Shown: positions 28,459 through 37,760, counted from the first letter of the stretch. The stretch: 57,096 nt of DNA from Deltaproteobacteria bacterium (GCA_003235365.1 QJWJ01000097.1:1-57096); one strand, 5' to 3'. Numbers and translations are program-made. The notes: a model not told the origin generated them from the letters alone.

Positions 28459-29592
28459 TCAAGGAACAGGACACTTGTTGGCGACGGTTCCTGCGTGGAC
28501 GCCCTTCGGGTAGGCCTCGAGATAGGCCTTGCGGAATGTGCGACACTGAGCCGTGGCACCCATGGCGGCATAGGCCTGGACGAGACGCGCGATGGCATCC
28601 TCCCGAAACGCCGAACCCGGTGCGAGTTTCACGGCCGTACGCAGCGCTTGGGTGGCTCCCGACAGGTTGCCGAGTCTATCCATGCGCAGCCGCCCCAGCT
28701 CGAATGCGGCCAGACCCGCGCGGGCGTCGCCGGGGAAGCGCGTCAACAGCTCCTCGTAGGCTCGAGCCGCGCCCGCCGCGTCACCCGCTCTTCGGGCGGC
28801 GTTACCTTGGTCCAACAAGGTGCGCGCGTCCAGCTCGGGGTCGTCGGCAGGTTTGGGGCGTTCGTCGGCTTCTTTCGGAGTGCTGGTGGCGGGGCCCGAC
28901 TTGACTGCCGGTGCAGCCTCGGGCACGGGGTCAGGTTCGGCGGACGCGGTCACTTCGGGGCTCGGCTGCGATTCGGTCGCGTCGGCGACGCGTGGGACTC
29001 GTGTTTCCAAGGTCCACTGCTCACCTGCCGACAGCCGTCGCACTTCGCTGGAGCCCGGCGGGGTAACTTCGACTGTGCCTCGAGAGACTGAAACGGTGAC
29101 TCGAGTGTCGTTGGCGACCGCAACGCTGAAGCGTGTCCCGGTTACTCGCACGCGCACCCCCCGCGCGATCACGTCGAAGTTGCGCTTGCGGTTGGGCGTC
29201 ACCTGGCAGCCGACTTCTCCCCGAAGCAGTTTCAGCTCGACTGCGCTGGCGTCGCTCTGCTCGACTTCGACACGTGAGTGGGCGCTGAGCCTCAGCTGCG
29301 AACCATCGTCGAGATCGACCTGCATGGCATCCGACGCGGTTTCGAGAGCAGCTCCGCTGAGAATTGATGGGCTCGTTTGACCTTCGACGTACACACCCAC
29401 GAGCGCGGCCGTGGCCGCTGCGGTCGCGAGCACGCTGGCCGTTGCCCAGGCCCAACCGATTCGGCGAGCGCCGCGGGTTATGGACCGGTTGGGGCGTTCC
29501 AACTCAGCCGAGACTCCGGTCCAGATGCGGGCAAGCCGTTCGGGCGAGGTGTCCACCTGGACGAACTCCGAGATCGGTCGCTCAGTCGTCAT
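28459..29592 (-). CDS. FecR-domain protein with C-terminal TPR-like repeats
   Basis: A 377-residue single-pass membrane protein. The cytoplasmic N-terminus (about 1-45) precedes one transmembrane helix (about 46-68). A FecR beta domain follows (QVDLDDGSQLRLSAHSRVEV, RVTGTRFSVAV, SVSRGTVEV), then a Pro/Glu/Ala linker and helical repeats (about 260-375; DQGNAARRAGDAAGAARAYEEL) of TPR/YbgF type. FecR proteins usually act as regulators of the partner ECF sigma factor. The ATG is 7 bases after the sigma stop, with TGAGGA giving a ribosome-binding site inside that stop, so the pair is coupled. No TonB receptor is present. Confidence 0.88.
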   Translation of the reverse strand: MTTERPISEFVQVDTSPERLARIWTGVSAELERPNRSITRGARRIGWAWATASVLATAAATAALVGVYVEGQTSPSILSGAALETASDAMQVDLDDGSQLRLSAHSRVEVEQSDASAVELKLLRGEVGCQVTPNRKRNFDVIARGVRVRVTGTRFSVAVANDTRVTVSVSRGTVEVTPPGSSEVRRLSAGEQWTLETRVPRVADATESQPSPEVTASAEPDPVPEAAPAVKSGPATSTPKEADERPKPADDPELDARTLLDQGNAARRAGDAAGAARAYEELLTRFPGDARAGLAAFELGRLRMDRLGNLSGATQALRTAVKLAPGSAFREDAIARLVQAYAAMGATAQCRTFRKAYLEAYPKGVHAGTVANKCPVP

Positions 29593-29599
29593 GGCGTCC

Positions 29600-30142
29600 T
29601 CACAGGCGTCCTCGTGCCCGCTCCAAGCGTCCTTCGGCGGCAGCCAAACGGCGTTTCACGGTTGCGAGGCTCAGCTGCATCCGACTCGCGATCTCTGCGA
29701 GCTCCAAACCCTCGATGCGGCGCAGCACCAATGCAATTCGCTCTTCCGGGGGTAGGCGGTCCAAGATCCCGTAGACGAGCCGCAGCTCGCTCCCGACGTC
29801 CGGCGGCGCCGACCGAGACACGACTGCGTCGAGATCGATGGGTTCGTTGCGGCGCAGGCCGAGGCGAGTCATCAAGCGGTTGCGACGCAAGCGCTTGCTC
29901 GCCATGCGCACGGTCATCGAAGCGATCCACGCGGAGAACGCCTGCGGGTTTTCCAGCGTCTCCAGGCGGGTGAACGCATGAATGAACACGTCCTGAGTCA
30001 GGTCGTCCGCGTCCTCTTTGCCCGCCAAGATCCGGTGCGCCAGACCGATGACCATCCTGCCGTGGCGGATGAACAGCGCCTCTTGAGCCCAAGACTCTCC
30101 CGCCCGTGCTGCGATCACGAGCGCGCTGTCCGTCGGTCCCAT
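29600..30142 (-). CDS. ECF-type sigma-70 family sigma factor
   Basis: A 180-residue ECF sigma factor. Region 2 runs from about 15 to 85 (HGRMVIGLAHRILAGKEDADDLTQDVFIHAF, with the DLTQDVF core) and region 4 from about 120 to 175 (LDRLPPEERIALVLRRIEG, ELAEIASRMQLSLATVKRRL), the latter ending in the DNA-binding helix-turn-helix. ATG 30142 (MGPTDSALVIAARAGE) is the natural start; further upstream codons are Arg-rich. It heads a cluster with a FecR/TPR protein that probably controls its activity at the membrane. It probably drives its own operon. Confidence 0.9.
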   Translation of the reverse strand: MGPTDSALVIAARAGESWAQEALFIRHGRMVIGLAHRILAGKEDADDLTQDVFIHAFTRLETLENPQAFSAWIASMTVRMASKRLRRNRLMTRLGLRRNEPIDLDAVVSRSAPPDVGSELRLVYGILDRLPPEERIALVLRRIEGLELAEIASRMQLSLATVKRRLAAAEGRLERARGRL

Positions 30143-30714
30143 GCCGGAACGCGTGTTGGCCCTGGCTGCGGTTACCACTCGACATGACGCCTTTGCTGAA
30201 GTGCCGCGCGCCGAGAACCGGGAGCCATTCCCCCGGTCCGTCGGGATGTGTCGTACCACCTTGGAACGTGTCTCGGTCGAGCCAACGAGTGGTCGATACA
30301 GCAGACTCGAGTGTCGGGGTGCCGCGCCATCTTCAGTCTTACAGTCCCTGTCTGTGGCCAACTCGGCTCACATTTTCCATGCTAGGCACGATTCCGCACG
30401 CTTTGTCGTCTTTTTCCGCTCGTAGCGACCAGTCGTGCAGAGTTTGCGGATGGAAGTGACGAACGGACGTCGAGCCAGCGCCGAGCCCGTTTGCGAATGC
30501 CTGAACTCCGGAAAGACATTCACGCCAGCCTCGCCGCGCTTGGCGGCGGACGAGCCACGCCATCCGCGCTGGTCGAAAATGGGATCACGGATGGCGTATT
30601 CCTCGACACCGACCAATCGAGCACGAGCGAGTACGCTTGCATTTGCTCTGTGCCCACGTCCTTGCCTTGCATGCCGGCGCCGCGATGTAGGCGTCAGTGT
30701 GTGCCGAGCGCCCT
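30143..30714. other. Intergenic region upstream of the ECF sigma gene
   Basis: About 570 bases with no convincing gene. It should contain the promoter of the sigma-FecR cluster. An A/T-richer patch at about 30368-30425 (ACATTTTCCATG ... TTTGTCGTCTTTTTCC) is the only unusual composition. Frames through it on both strands show no family resemblance and weak codon bias. Confidence 0.45.
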
Positions 30715-31176
30715 CTACGCGTCGTCCAAACTCGCTTGCCCTGGTGGGCCGCACGGGACCAGCAACACTGGCTTGGTCGCGCGCTGCAACACGCCCTTGG
30801 CTACGCTGCCATGGATGAGATGACGCAGTGTCGCGTGGCCATGGCTGCCCACGACGATGTAATCGGCGCCAAGCCGCTCGGCGTGGTCGAGAATGCGCTC
30901 GACGGTTGGGCCCTGCACGATCAGCGCGCGAACGGCCAGGCCGCGTTCGGCGGCCTGGGTGCGCCAGGTCTCCAGTGCCCGATGTTCCGATCGAATTTCG
31001 TGGGCCACTGCGTTGCGAACACTCTGCGGGCCGACGTCGTAACCGATGAAGTCCGGCTCCGGCGCCGCCACGTGGAGCACGACCAACGTTGCCGACGTGG
31101 CTTGGGCCAGCATCGCCGCAGCCTCGAACACGCTCGGGGTGCTCGGGGACAGATCCAGGCATGCGACCACCAACAC
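30715..31176 (-). CDS. Universal stress protein (UspA family)
   Basis: A 153-residue UspA-fold protein from GTG 31176 (VLVVACLDLS). The ATP-binding motif G-2x-G-9x-G(S/T) is intact near the C-terminus: GSHGHATLRHLIHGS, followed by VLLVPCGPP. The VVLHVAAPEP strand in the N-terminal half is also typical. An earlier in-frame ATG would add a Cys/Arg-rich leader without family support. Role: stress survival or nucleotide-sensing protein; no specific partner can be read here. Confidence 0.88.
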   Translation of the reverse strand: MLVVACLDLSPSTPSVFEAAAMLAQATSATLVVLHVAAPEPDFIGYDVGPQSVRNAVAHEIRSEHRALETWRTQAAERGLAVRALIVQGPTVERILDHAERLGADYIVVGSHGHATLRHLIHGSVAKGVLQRATKPVLLVPCGPPGQASLDDA

Positions 31177-31390
31177 GGCGCCCGTATAGCATGAAGGAGC
31201 GTGTCCGTCTGCGGATTCGACCCCGATCAACCCGCCGAAGGCGCGTGCTCGGAGCAGGTGCCCGAGGCAGCCCATCTCGTATGACGCAGTCTGCCGCTAC
31301 AGGGGGCCAGGCCGGGGCCCACGACTGTCGTCGGGGGCTCGGTCGTTCTGCGTCGTGACGGCCAGCCCAGAGTATGTATGCTGCATCGTC

Positions 31391-31768
31391 ATGAAGGTGT
31401 TCCAATACCCGCGTTGTTCCACGTGCGTCAAAGCGCTGCGTTGGTTGACGTCGAAATCGATCCAGTTCGACAGCGTCGACATCGTTCAGCGGCCTCCGAG
31501 CACTCGCGAACTGTCCAGGGCGCTCGAACTGTCCGGATTGCCCGTTGCCAAGCTGTTCAACACGTCGGGCGTTTCCTACCGCGAGGGCAACTTCAAAAAC
31601 CGGCTGGGAACGATGACCAAAGCCGAGGCGCTCCGGGCGTTGTCTCAGGACGGCAAACTGATCAAACGCCCACTAGTCGTCGGCGACGACTTTGCGCTCG
31701 TGGGTTTCAACGAGGCGCAATACGCGGAGCGCTTTGGGGGGAAGTCGCGGAGTCAATCGAAGTCGTGA
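31391..31768 (+). CDS. ArsC/Spx-like thioredoxin-fold protein
   Basis: A 125-residue protein starting MKVFQYPRCSTCVKAL, with Cys9 and Cys12 in a CXXC at the thioredoxin-fold active position. Later KLFNTSGVSYREGN and KRPLVVGDDFALVGF match the arsenate reductase (ArsC)/Spx/YffB family. The second Cys favours an Spx/MgsR-like subgroup over classical ArsC, which has a single catalytic Cys. No ars genes are nearby, so arsenate reduction is not supported by context; a glutathione- or thiol-linked role is equally possible. Confidence 0.85.
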   Translation: MKVFQYPRCSTCVKALRWLTSKSIQFDSVDIVQRPPSTRELSRALELSGLPVAKLFNTSGVSYREGNFKNRLGTMTKAEALRALSQDGKLIKRPLVVGDDFALVGFNEAQYAERFGGKSRSQSKS

Positions 31769-31915
31769 GGTCCGCTGCGTGTTCGGCGGAGTCTTTCGCT
31801 GTGCCGTGTGCCGAGGTGAGGTTGCCCCAACATGCTTTGGTGCTACGTTCTCACCGTGTGGGCTTCGGGCTGACTGCGCGCGTGTGCTCGAACCGTTCTG
31901 CCATCGGGGGGTCGG

Positions 31916-34813
31916 TTGACTGAGGGCCGCAAGACGGTCGGTGTGTTGATCGACCACATGGATTCGGGGCGCGCCGGCTACGAGAGTCAGCTTCGATCGG
32001 TGTTCGAGGCGGAGTGCCGACGGCTCGATCTCAACTTGCTCGTCGTGGTGGGGCGCCCTTTCGAAGCGACGGACGCTGCGGGTCGAGCGCAGAACGCCAT
32101 CTACGACTTGATGCACGCCGATTGCGTCGACGCCTTGATCTTGGTCTCGTCGGCCTTGGCATCGTCGGCCGGCCCCGAAGGTATCGAGCGCCTCGTGGAG
32201 CGCCTGCCCCGCTTGCCGTCGTGCAGCATCGGCTTGTTGATTCCAGCAATGCCCAGCGTGGGAATCGACAACCGCTCCGGCATGCATGCCTTGATGGAAC
32301 ACCTCGTGGTCAACCACGGGCGTAAGGCCATCGCTTTTGTCGGCGGTCCACCCAAAAACCCCGACGCTGCGGCGCGGCGGGCGGTATACGAACAGGCCTT
32401 GAGCGACCATGGGCTGGTGTTCGACGAGCGCCTGACCGCGACGGGCGACTTCACGCGGGCCACTGGCGTCGAGGCGATGAACACCATCTTGGCATCGGGA
32501 ACGCACTTCGACGCCGTGGTTGCCGCCAACGACAACATGGCGCTCGGCGTGATTGACGTCTTGAAGGCACGTGGGGTCCGTGTGCCGCGCGACGTTGCCG
32601 TGACCGGTTTCGACGACCTGCTGCTGTCTCGCTATGCGCCCGTTCCGCTCACCACCGTTCGGCAGCCCTTGGCGGAGGTTGCGGTGACGGCGCTGGATAC
32701 GGTTTACCGACAATTGCAGGGCGAACCGGTTCCCGAGGATCGCTTCCTGACGGCGCGCTTCGTGCAGCGTGAGTCGTGTGGGTGCGGTCGCCGACAAGCG
32801 CCGCGCGTGGCTCGTTCGTTGCCTCCGCAGCTGACGCCGACCCAACTCGTCAAGCGCCGGTCGGGCCATCTCGAGCGCCTGCTCTCCGCCGAGGTGAAGC
32901 TGCCCGTTGCAGACGACGGGTGGGCGCGGCGCGTCGTTCACGCGCTGGAACTCGAGCTGGACACTCACGACGAGCACTTCTCCACTGCGCTCGACGACCT
33001 GCTCAACAAGGTGGGGCGCCACGACGAGCTCTACGACGATTTCCAACTGATGATCACGCTGTTGCGCGAGGAACTCGCCGACGTCGGATCGCGTGACTTC
33101 GAGGAGCTGTGGCACGCGGCGCGGCGGCAGATCGCGTTGGCGAGCATACGTAATCAAACCGCTCAGCGCATGGAAGCCGACGACGAGTATCAGCGTCTGC
33201 TTCGCACGGGGGAACGGTTCTCCTCGGCATTGGATCGCGCTTCGCTGGAGACGGCGTTGGCAGAGGAGTTGCCGCGCCTCAACGCCACCGACGTGTTCCT
33301 TTCGCTGTACGCTGATGAGGAGCGGGCTCAGTTGCTTCCGTTCTTCTGCATGCGTCGCGGCAAAGTGCAACCGCTGACGCGGCGACCGTTTCCCGCGACT
33401 CAGTTGGTTCCAGATGTTGGCTTCTGGCAGGACGTGCGCCGCACGGCGTTTGCTTTCCCTTTGACCTTCGAATCAGAGCAGTTGGGCGTGGCCGTGTTCG
33501 GGGAAGGCACCGGCGTCTACGAGATGTTGCGAGAGCAGATTAGCGCAGCGTTGAAGGTGAGCATGCTGCACAGAGAAATCGTGCGGAAGACGGCCCAGCA
33601 CGAACGGAGTGTCCAAGAGCGCGTGGCGACCGCGGAGCGCATGCAGTCGCTCAGTTTGCTCGCCGGAGGCGTTGCGCACGATTTGAACAACGCGCTCGGA
33701 CCGTTGGTTGGTCTGCCTGACATCATCCTTCAAGACATCAACGTCGTACTGGCCGGGGATTCGTCGAAGGTCGATCGCGTCCGCGGCGATCTGGCGATGA
33801 TCAAGGCATCAGCGCTCAGAGCGTCGCAGACGATCAAGGATCTGCTGACGTTGGGGCGTCAGGGGCACGGCCCGCGGGAACCCCTCGAGCTCAATGGGGT
33901 CGTACGCCAGTGTGTCGCCTCCGAAGCAGTGCAGCGGCGCGTACTGCAGCAGCACGTCGAGCTGAATCTGGAGCTGTGCGAACAGCGGCTTGGTATGGTC
34001 GGGTCCGAAGCGCACCTGATCCGAGCCATCTCGAACCTGGTACGAAATGCCGTCGAAGCGGTCGCGGCAGCGGGGACCGTGACGCTCGAGACCAGCCTGC
34101 TGCGGGTGGCTGAGCCCCTCTCCGGGTACGAGACAGTGGTGCCCGGTGACTACGCGGTGGTCACCGTCGCCGATACTGGGCAAGGGATGGCCGCCCACGA
34201 CATTCCACGCGCGTTCGAGCCGTTCTTCACCAAGAAGCGCTATGGCGGGCAGAGCGGTACGGGTTTGGGGTTGGCCATCGTTCACGCTGTCGTCAAGGAA
34301 CACGGCGGGTACATTCACGTGCACAGTGAGATCTCGGTGGGGACGAAGTTCTCGTTGTTTTTTCCTGTGGAGTACGTCGAACCGCAAGAGGTCGCTGCGC
34401 CGCGCGTCCTCCCCCGCGGAACGGGCCGACTGCTCGTCATCGATGACGAGCCTGCACAATTGATGACCGCCGAGCGCGCTTTGACGGGGCTTGGCTACGA
34501 CGTGACGACGGTTACCAGCGGCATTCGAGCCTACGCACTCATCGAAGAGGGCGAGCGGGCGGATAGCGGCGAAGGTGCCTTCGATTTGATCATCTGCGAC
34601 CTGGCGCTCGGGGAGGCGGAGGACGGCATCGAGCTGATGACGCGGGTTCGGCGAAACTATCCGTCGAAACGGGTGTTGATCGTCAGTGGCCACGTCGCTG
34701 ACGATCGCACCGAGAGCGCGCGTCAGCTCGGCTTGTCGTGGCTGGTCAAGCCCTACACACCGGACGCCTTGGCGGAGGCGGTGGCCGTTGCGCTCGAACG
34801 TGAGTCGGCCTGA
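31916..34813 (+). CDS. Cytoplasmic hybrid histidine kinase with LacI-type sugar-binding sensor
   Basis: A 965-residue soluble protein. Residues 1-295 are a LacI/GalR-type periplasmic-binding-protein fold without signal peptide or helix-turn-helix (TVGVLIDHMDSG, AANDNMALGVIDVL, VTGFDDLLLSRYAPVPLTTVRQP), ending in ESCGCG at 286-291. A helical region (about 300-430) and a GAF-like domain (about 430-550) follow. HisKA has His588 in AGGVAHDLNN; HATPase has SNLVRNAVEAV and ADTGQGM. The receiver (about 840-960) has IDDEP, an Asp in ICDLALGEA and VKPYTP. The start is a TTG after a G-rich tract. The last 61 bases overlap the convergent sulP gene. Confidence 0.9.
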   Translation: MTEGRKTVGVLIDHMDSGRAGYESQLRSVFEAECRRLDLNLLVVVGRPFEATDAAGRAQNAIYDLMHADCVDALILVSSALASSAGPEGIERLVERLPRLPSCSIGLLIPAMPSVGIDNRSGMHALMEHLVVNHGRKAIAFVGGPPKNPDAAARRAVYEQALSDHGLVFDERLTATGDFTRATGVEAMNTILASGTHFDAVVAANDNMALGVIDVLKARGVRVPRDVAVTGFDDLLLSRYAPVPLTTVRQPLAEVAVTALDTVYRQLQGEPVPEDRFLTARFVQRESCGCGRRQAPRVARSLPPQLTPTQLVKRRSGHLERLLSAEVKLPVADDGWARRVVHALELELDTHDEHFSTALDDLLNKVGRHDELYDDFQLMITLLREELADVGSRDFEELWHAARRQIALASIRNQTAQRMEADDEYQRLLRTGERFSSALDRASLETALAEELPRLNATDVFLSLYADEERAQLLPFFCMRRGKVQPLTRRPFPATQLVPDVGFWQDVRRTAFAFPLTFESEQLGVAVFGEGTGVYEMLREQISAALKVSMLHREIVRKTAQHERSVQERVATAERMQSLSLLAGGVAHDLNNALGPLVGLPDIILQDINVVLAGDSSKVDRVRGDLAMIKASALRASQTIKDLLTLGRQGHGPREPLELNGVVRQCVASEAVQRRVLQQHVELNLELCEQRLGMVGSEAHLIRAISNLVRNAVEAVAAAGTVTLETSLLRVAEPLSGYETVVPGDYAVVTVADTGQGMAAHDIPRAFEPFFTKKRYGGQSGTGLGLAIVHAVVKEHGGYIHVHSEISVGTKFSLFFPVEYVEPQEVAAPRVLPRGTGRLLVIDDEPAQLMTAERALTGLGYDVTTVTSGIRAYALIEEGERADSGEGAFDLIICDLALGEAEDGIELMTRVRRNYPSKRVLIVSGHVADDRTESARQLGLSWLVKPYTPDALAEAVAVALERESA

Positions 34814-36561
34814 GCGCGATTGGCTTCTTCGTCGCGTGCAGACCGCCCGGGCCCGTCGCCGGAGGTGGCGCTCGTGGGTCCTCCTTTTCGTTGCGCTTCG
34901 GTGATGGCGTCGATGGCGAGGGCCAAGTCCAGGTGGATGTGGTCATCACCGAGGAGGTTCCACAGGCCAGAACGTTTCATCACTTGGCGCACCGGTCCCT
35001 TGACGTTGGCGAACCGGATGTCGATACCCGATCCCCGCAGCTTGCTGGTCGTTTCGCACAGCGCCCGTTCTGCGGAGGAATCGAGGTCGTTGATGCTGCT
35101 GGCGTCGATCACGACGGTGTGAATGGGCGCCGCCGTCTCGCGCAACAGACGTTCCAAGTAGTCCTTGAAGAACGCCACGTTCGCGAAATAGAACGTCGCG
35201 TCCATGCGTAGGATGAGCACTCCTTCGATCGGGGCGGCCTCGGGAAAGTTCTTGACGTTGCGAAAGACGTCCGAGCCGGGCAGGCGCCCCAGGACGGCGG
35301 TGTGCGGTCGCGTACTGCGTTGGATGAACGCCCCGAGCGACGCGAGCACGCCGAGCAGGATGCCCTGTGCGATGCCGACGAACAGGGTGGCAACAAAGGT
35401 GAACATCAGCAGGGCCGAATCCGAACGGCGCACGCGCCACAGACGGATTGGCTCTCGGAAGTCGATCAAGCCGGCCACCGCGGCCAGCACAATCGCCGCG
35501 AGGACGGCTTTGGGCAGGTGGTAGAACGACGGCGTCAAGAAGAGTAGTGACAGCGCGATGAACCCTGCGGTGAACAGCGATGCGAGCGGGCTTCTTGCCC
35601 CAGCCTGATCGTTGACGGCGCTGCGCGACAAGCCGCCTGTCACGGGGTATCCGCCGACGAGGAACGCTGCGAGGTTGGAAGCGCCCAGGCCGATCAACTC
35701 GCGATTGGCATCGACTTCGTAGCGGTGTTTCGAGGCCATGGCCTTGGCGACGCTGATGGCCTCCATGAACGCCACCAGGGCAATCATCACTGCCGTGGGA
35801 GCCAGCGTCTGAACGTCCTGCATCGAGAGCGCGTGCCAGCCGAGGCTCGGTAAGCCGGATGGAACGGAGCCCACGACGTTGACTCCACGAGTCTCGGCAC
35901 CGACGAGCCAGCTCAGGAGCGTCGCGATTCCGACTGCGGTGAGTGCGCCAGGCACGCGCGGGAACCAACGTTTGATGAGCGAGATCAGGGCGACGGCGGC
36001 GATGCCGAAGGCGACGGTTGGCAGGTGCGCGTGGCTCAGCTGTGGCACTAGCGCGTGCAGCAACCCGACGAGGGTCGAGCTGCGCTCGCTTGCTATGCCC
36101 AACAAGTGCTGGACCTGGCTCAGTCCGATCACGATGGCTGCGGCCGACGTGAAGCCGCTGATTACCGGCGCCGAGAGAAAGTTCACCAAGAACCCGAGCC
36201 GAGCCAAGCCCATGCCCGTTTGGATCAGGCCAACCATTGCCGCCAGGACGATGGCTGCAGCGACGTAGTGAGGGCTGCCGGGCGTGGCCACGAGACTGAC
36301 CCCGGTAGCCACGAGAAGGGAGTCCATGGCGACCGGGCCGACCGCCAACTGCCTCGACGTGCCGAACACCAAGTACGCGACGAGTGGGAGCGTCGAGGCG
36401 TACAATCCCATGATCGGTGGCAGACCGGCGAGCATCGCATAGGCCATGCTCTGGGGGACGAGCATCACCGCCACGGTCAGGCCCGCGACGAGGTCCGAGC
36501 GAATGTCGCGCCGCACGTCGTAGCTGCTCAGCCAAGGGCCGGTCTGCCAGTGATTGTTCAT
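34753..36561 (-). CDS. SulP-family anion permease with STAS domain
   Basis: A 602-residue inner-membrane transporter. The N-terminal two thirds hold about 12-14 hydrophobic segments; the SulP signature is near the start (GLTVAVMLVPQSMAYAMLAGLPP). A C-terminal STAS domain (about 440-545; TVVIDASSINDLDSSAERAL) follows, with a charged low-complexity tail of about 45 residues that overlaps the convergent kinase gene. Family members move sulfate, bicarbonate or dicarboxylates. Its place after the persulfide dioxygenase-rhodanese gene (65 bases) suggests sulfate or another sulfur oxyanion (inference). Confidence 0.9.
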   Translation of the reverse strand: MNNHWQTGPWLSSYDVRRDIRSDLVAGLTVAVMLVPQSMAYAMLAGLPPIMGLYASTLPLVAYLVFGTSRQLAVGPVAMDSLLVATGVSLVATPGSPHYVAAAIVLAAMVGLIQTGMGLARLGFLVNFLSAPVISGFTSAAAIVIGLSQVQHLLGIASERSSTLVGLLHALVPQLSHAHLPTVAFGIAAVALISLIKRWFPRVPGALTAVGIATLLSWLVGAETRGVNVVGSVPSGLPSLGWHALSMQDVQTLAPTAVMIALVAFMEAISVAKAMASKHRYEVDANRELIGLGASNLAAFLVGGYPVTGGLSRSAVNDQAGARSPLASLFTAGFIALSLLFLTPSFYHLPKAVLAAIVLAAVAGLIDFREPIRLWRVRRSDSALLMFTFVATLFVGIAQGILLGVLASLGAFIQRSTRPHTAVLGRLPGSDVFRNVKNFPEAAPIEGVLILRMDATFYFANVAFFKDYLERLLRETAAPIHTVVIDASSINDLDSSAERALCETTSKLRGSGIDIRFANVKGPVRQVMKRSGLWNLLGDDHIHLDLALAIDAITEAQRKGGPTSATSGDGPGRSARDEEANRAQADSRSSATATASAKASGV

Positions 36562-36626
36562 CGGGATGTCGAACCGCTCTCGGCAGCTTGTCGTGAGCGG
36601 CGCCCGTTGTCACGCGCTCGTTCCCC

Positions 36627-37694
36627 TCATGAGGCAGCGCGGGACACGGCGGCCAAGTCGCGCGGAAACCCAATCATGCCAGCGCGCAGCGACGCGACGC
36701 GTTTGAAGCCCAGCCCTTCCAGTTGGAGCGCCGCTTCCCCTGAACGCCTTCCCGAGCGACACACGAGCACGATCGGTTGCTCTGGGTCCCAGTGGGTGGC
36801 GCTTTGCTTCAAACCATCCAGCGGAACGTTTTCGCTTCGTTCGACGTGGCCGAGCGCATCGTTGAACTCACTCGGCTCGCGCACGTCGATGCAACGGATT
36901 TCGTTCGAGTGACTCGCGAGCCAGGCGCTGGTGACTTCAGGGACGCCACCACTGGTCCGTTCGATGGGCGCCCACCCCTTTTCTGCGGTGGGTTCGGCCG
37001 TCATCGGGAGCATGCCACAGGACATGTTCGCGGGTACGGCCTCGGCGATCTTCTTGGGCAACGCCAGCTCGAGTCGCTGCATGATCTCGACGAACTGCTC
37101 CTCGGTCTTGCCAGCCAGACGGGGGTTGAATGCCTGCTCTTCTGCGATACTGCTCGCGCTGCGACCCTGGTAGTCGTGGCCTGGCCAAACTTCGGTCGAT
37201 TGCGGAAGCGTGAACAGCTTTTCGGTGATCGAGCGGTACAGCTTTCTCGAATCACCCTGTTGGAAGTCGGTCCGCCCGCAGCCGCGGATGAGTAGCGCGT
37301 CACCAGTGAACACCCGCCCGTTTTCGGCATCGTAGTAGCTCACACAGCCGTTGGTGTGGCCTGGGGTTTCCAGGACGCGCAGTGAATGGTTGCCGAGTTC
37401 GATCTCGTCGCCATCTCGCACTTGCCGGTCTGCGCACTGTGAACCCGCGCCAACGCCGACCACGCTTCGACTTCCCAGCCGTTGGCGCAGCGCACCCGAC
37501 GCCGTCACGTGGTCGGCGTGTACGTGGGTCTCGAGGGTGTATACCAGCTCCAAACCGAGCTCTGCGATGAGCTTGCTGTCGCGCTCGAGCTGATCGCGCA
37601 CGGGGTCGATCAACAATGCCTGCTTGGACACCTCGTCGGCGAGCAGGTAGGTGTAGGTGGCTGATTCAGCGTCGAACAGTTGTCGGAACAACAT
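36627..37694 (-). CDS. Persulfide dioxygenase-rhodanese fusion (ETHE1-like)
   Basis: A 355-residue two-domain enzyme. The N-terminal metallo-beta-lactamase domain (about 1-240) has THVHADH (HVHADH 57-62), ETPGHTNG and TGDALLIRGCGRTDFQ, the last being characteristic of ETHE1-type glutathione-persulfide dioxygenases that make sulfite. A C-terminal rhodanese domain (about 260-350) has VLVCRSGRRSG with the active-site Cys, which can turn sulfite plus persulfide into thiosulfate. Bacterial fusions of this order are known. AGGAGG 6 bases before the ATG is a strong ribosome-binding site. It follows a sigma-54 activator gene and a sigma-54-like promoter. Confidence 0.93.
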   Translation of the reverse strand: MLFRQLFDAESATYTYLLADEVSKQALLIDPVRDQLERDSKLIAELGLELVYTLETHVHADHVTASGALRQRLGSRSVVGVGAGSQCADRQVRDGDEIELGNHSLRVLETPGHTNGCVSYYDAENGRVFTGDALLIRGCGRTDFQQGDSRKLYRSITEKLFTLPQSTEVWPGHDYQGRSASSIAEEQAFNPRLAGKTEEQFVEIMQRLELALPKKIAEAVPANMSCGMLPMTAEPTAEKGWAPIERTSGGVPEVTSAWLASHSNEIRCIDVREPSEFNDALGHVERSENVPLDGLKQSATHWDPEQPIVLVCRSGRRSGEAALQLEGLGFKRVASLRAGMIGFPRDLAAVSRAAS

Positions 37695-37743
37695 GGGGAA
37701 CCTCCTTGGTGAGCCCGTGAGGGCAGCGACTCCTCCCTACTGT

Positions 37744-37760
37744 TTCAAGCACCGTGCCAG
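37744..37760 (-). promoter_or_regulatory. Candidate sigma-54 promoter of the persulfide dioxygenase gene
   Basis: On the minus strand CTGGCACG-GTGC-TTGAA matches the sigma-54 consensus (TGGCACG-N4-TTGCA) at the -24 box, spacing and TTG, with A for C in the -12 box. It is about 50 bases upstream of the ATG, and the neighbouring gene encodes a sigma-54 activator. Confidence 0.5.

Noticed and set aside
30491..30823. Possible small plus-strand gene (MRMPELRKD...)
   Set aside because: Weak third-position bias, Cys/Arg-rich second half overlapping the universal stress protein gene, and no ribosome-binding site.
31391..31768. Classical arsenate reductase assignment
   Set aside because: CXXC rather than a single catalytic Cys and no arsenic resistance genes nearby; kept as ArsC/Spx-like only.
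34946..36673. 575-codon minus-strand frame in another phase over sulP
   Set aside because: Arg-rich alternate frame; the sulP frame has the transporter and STAS domains.
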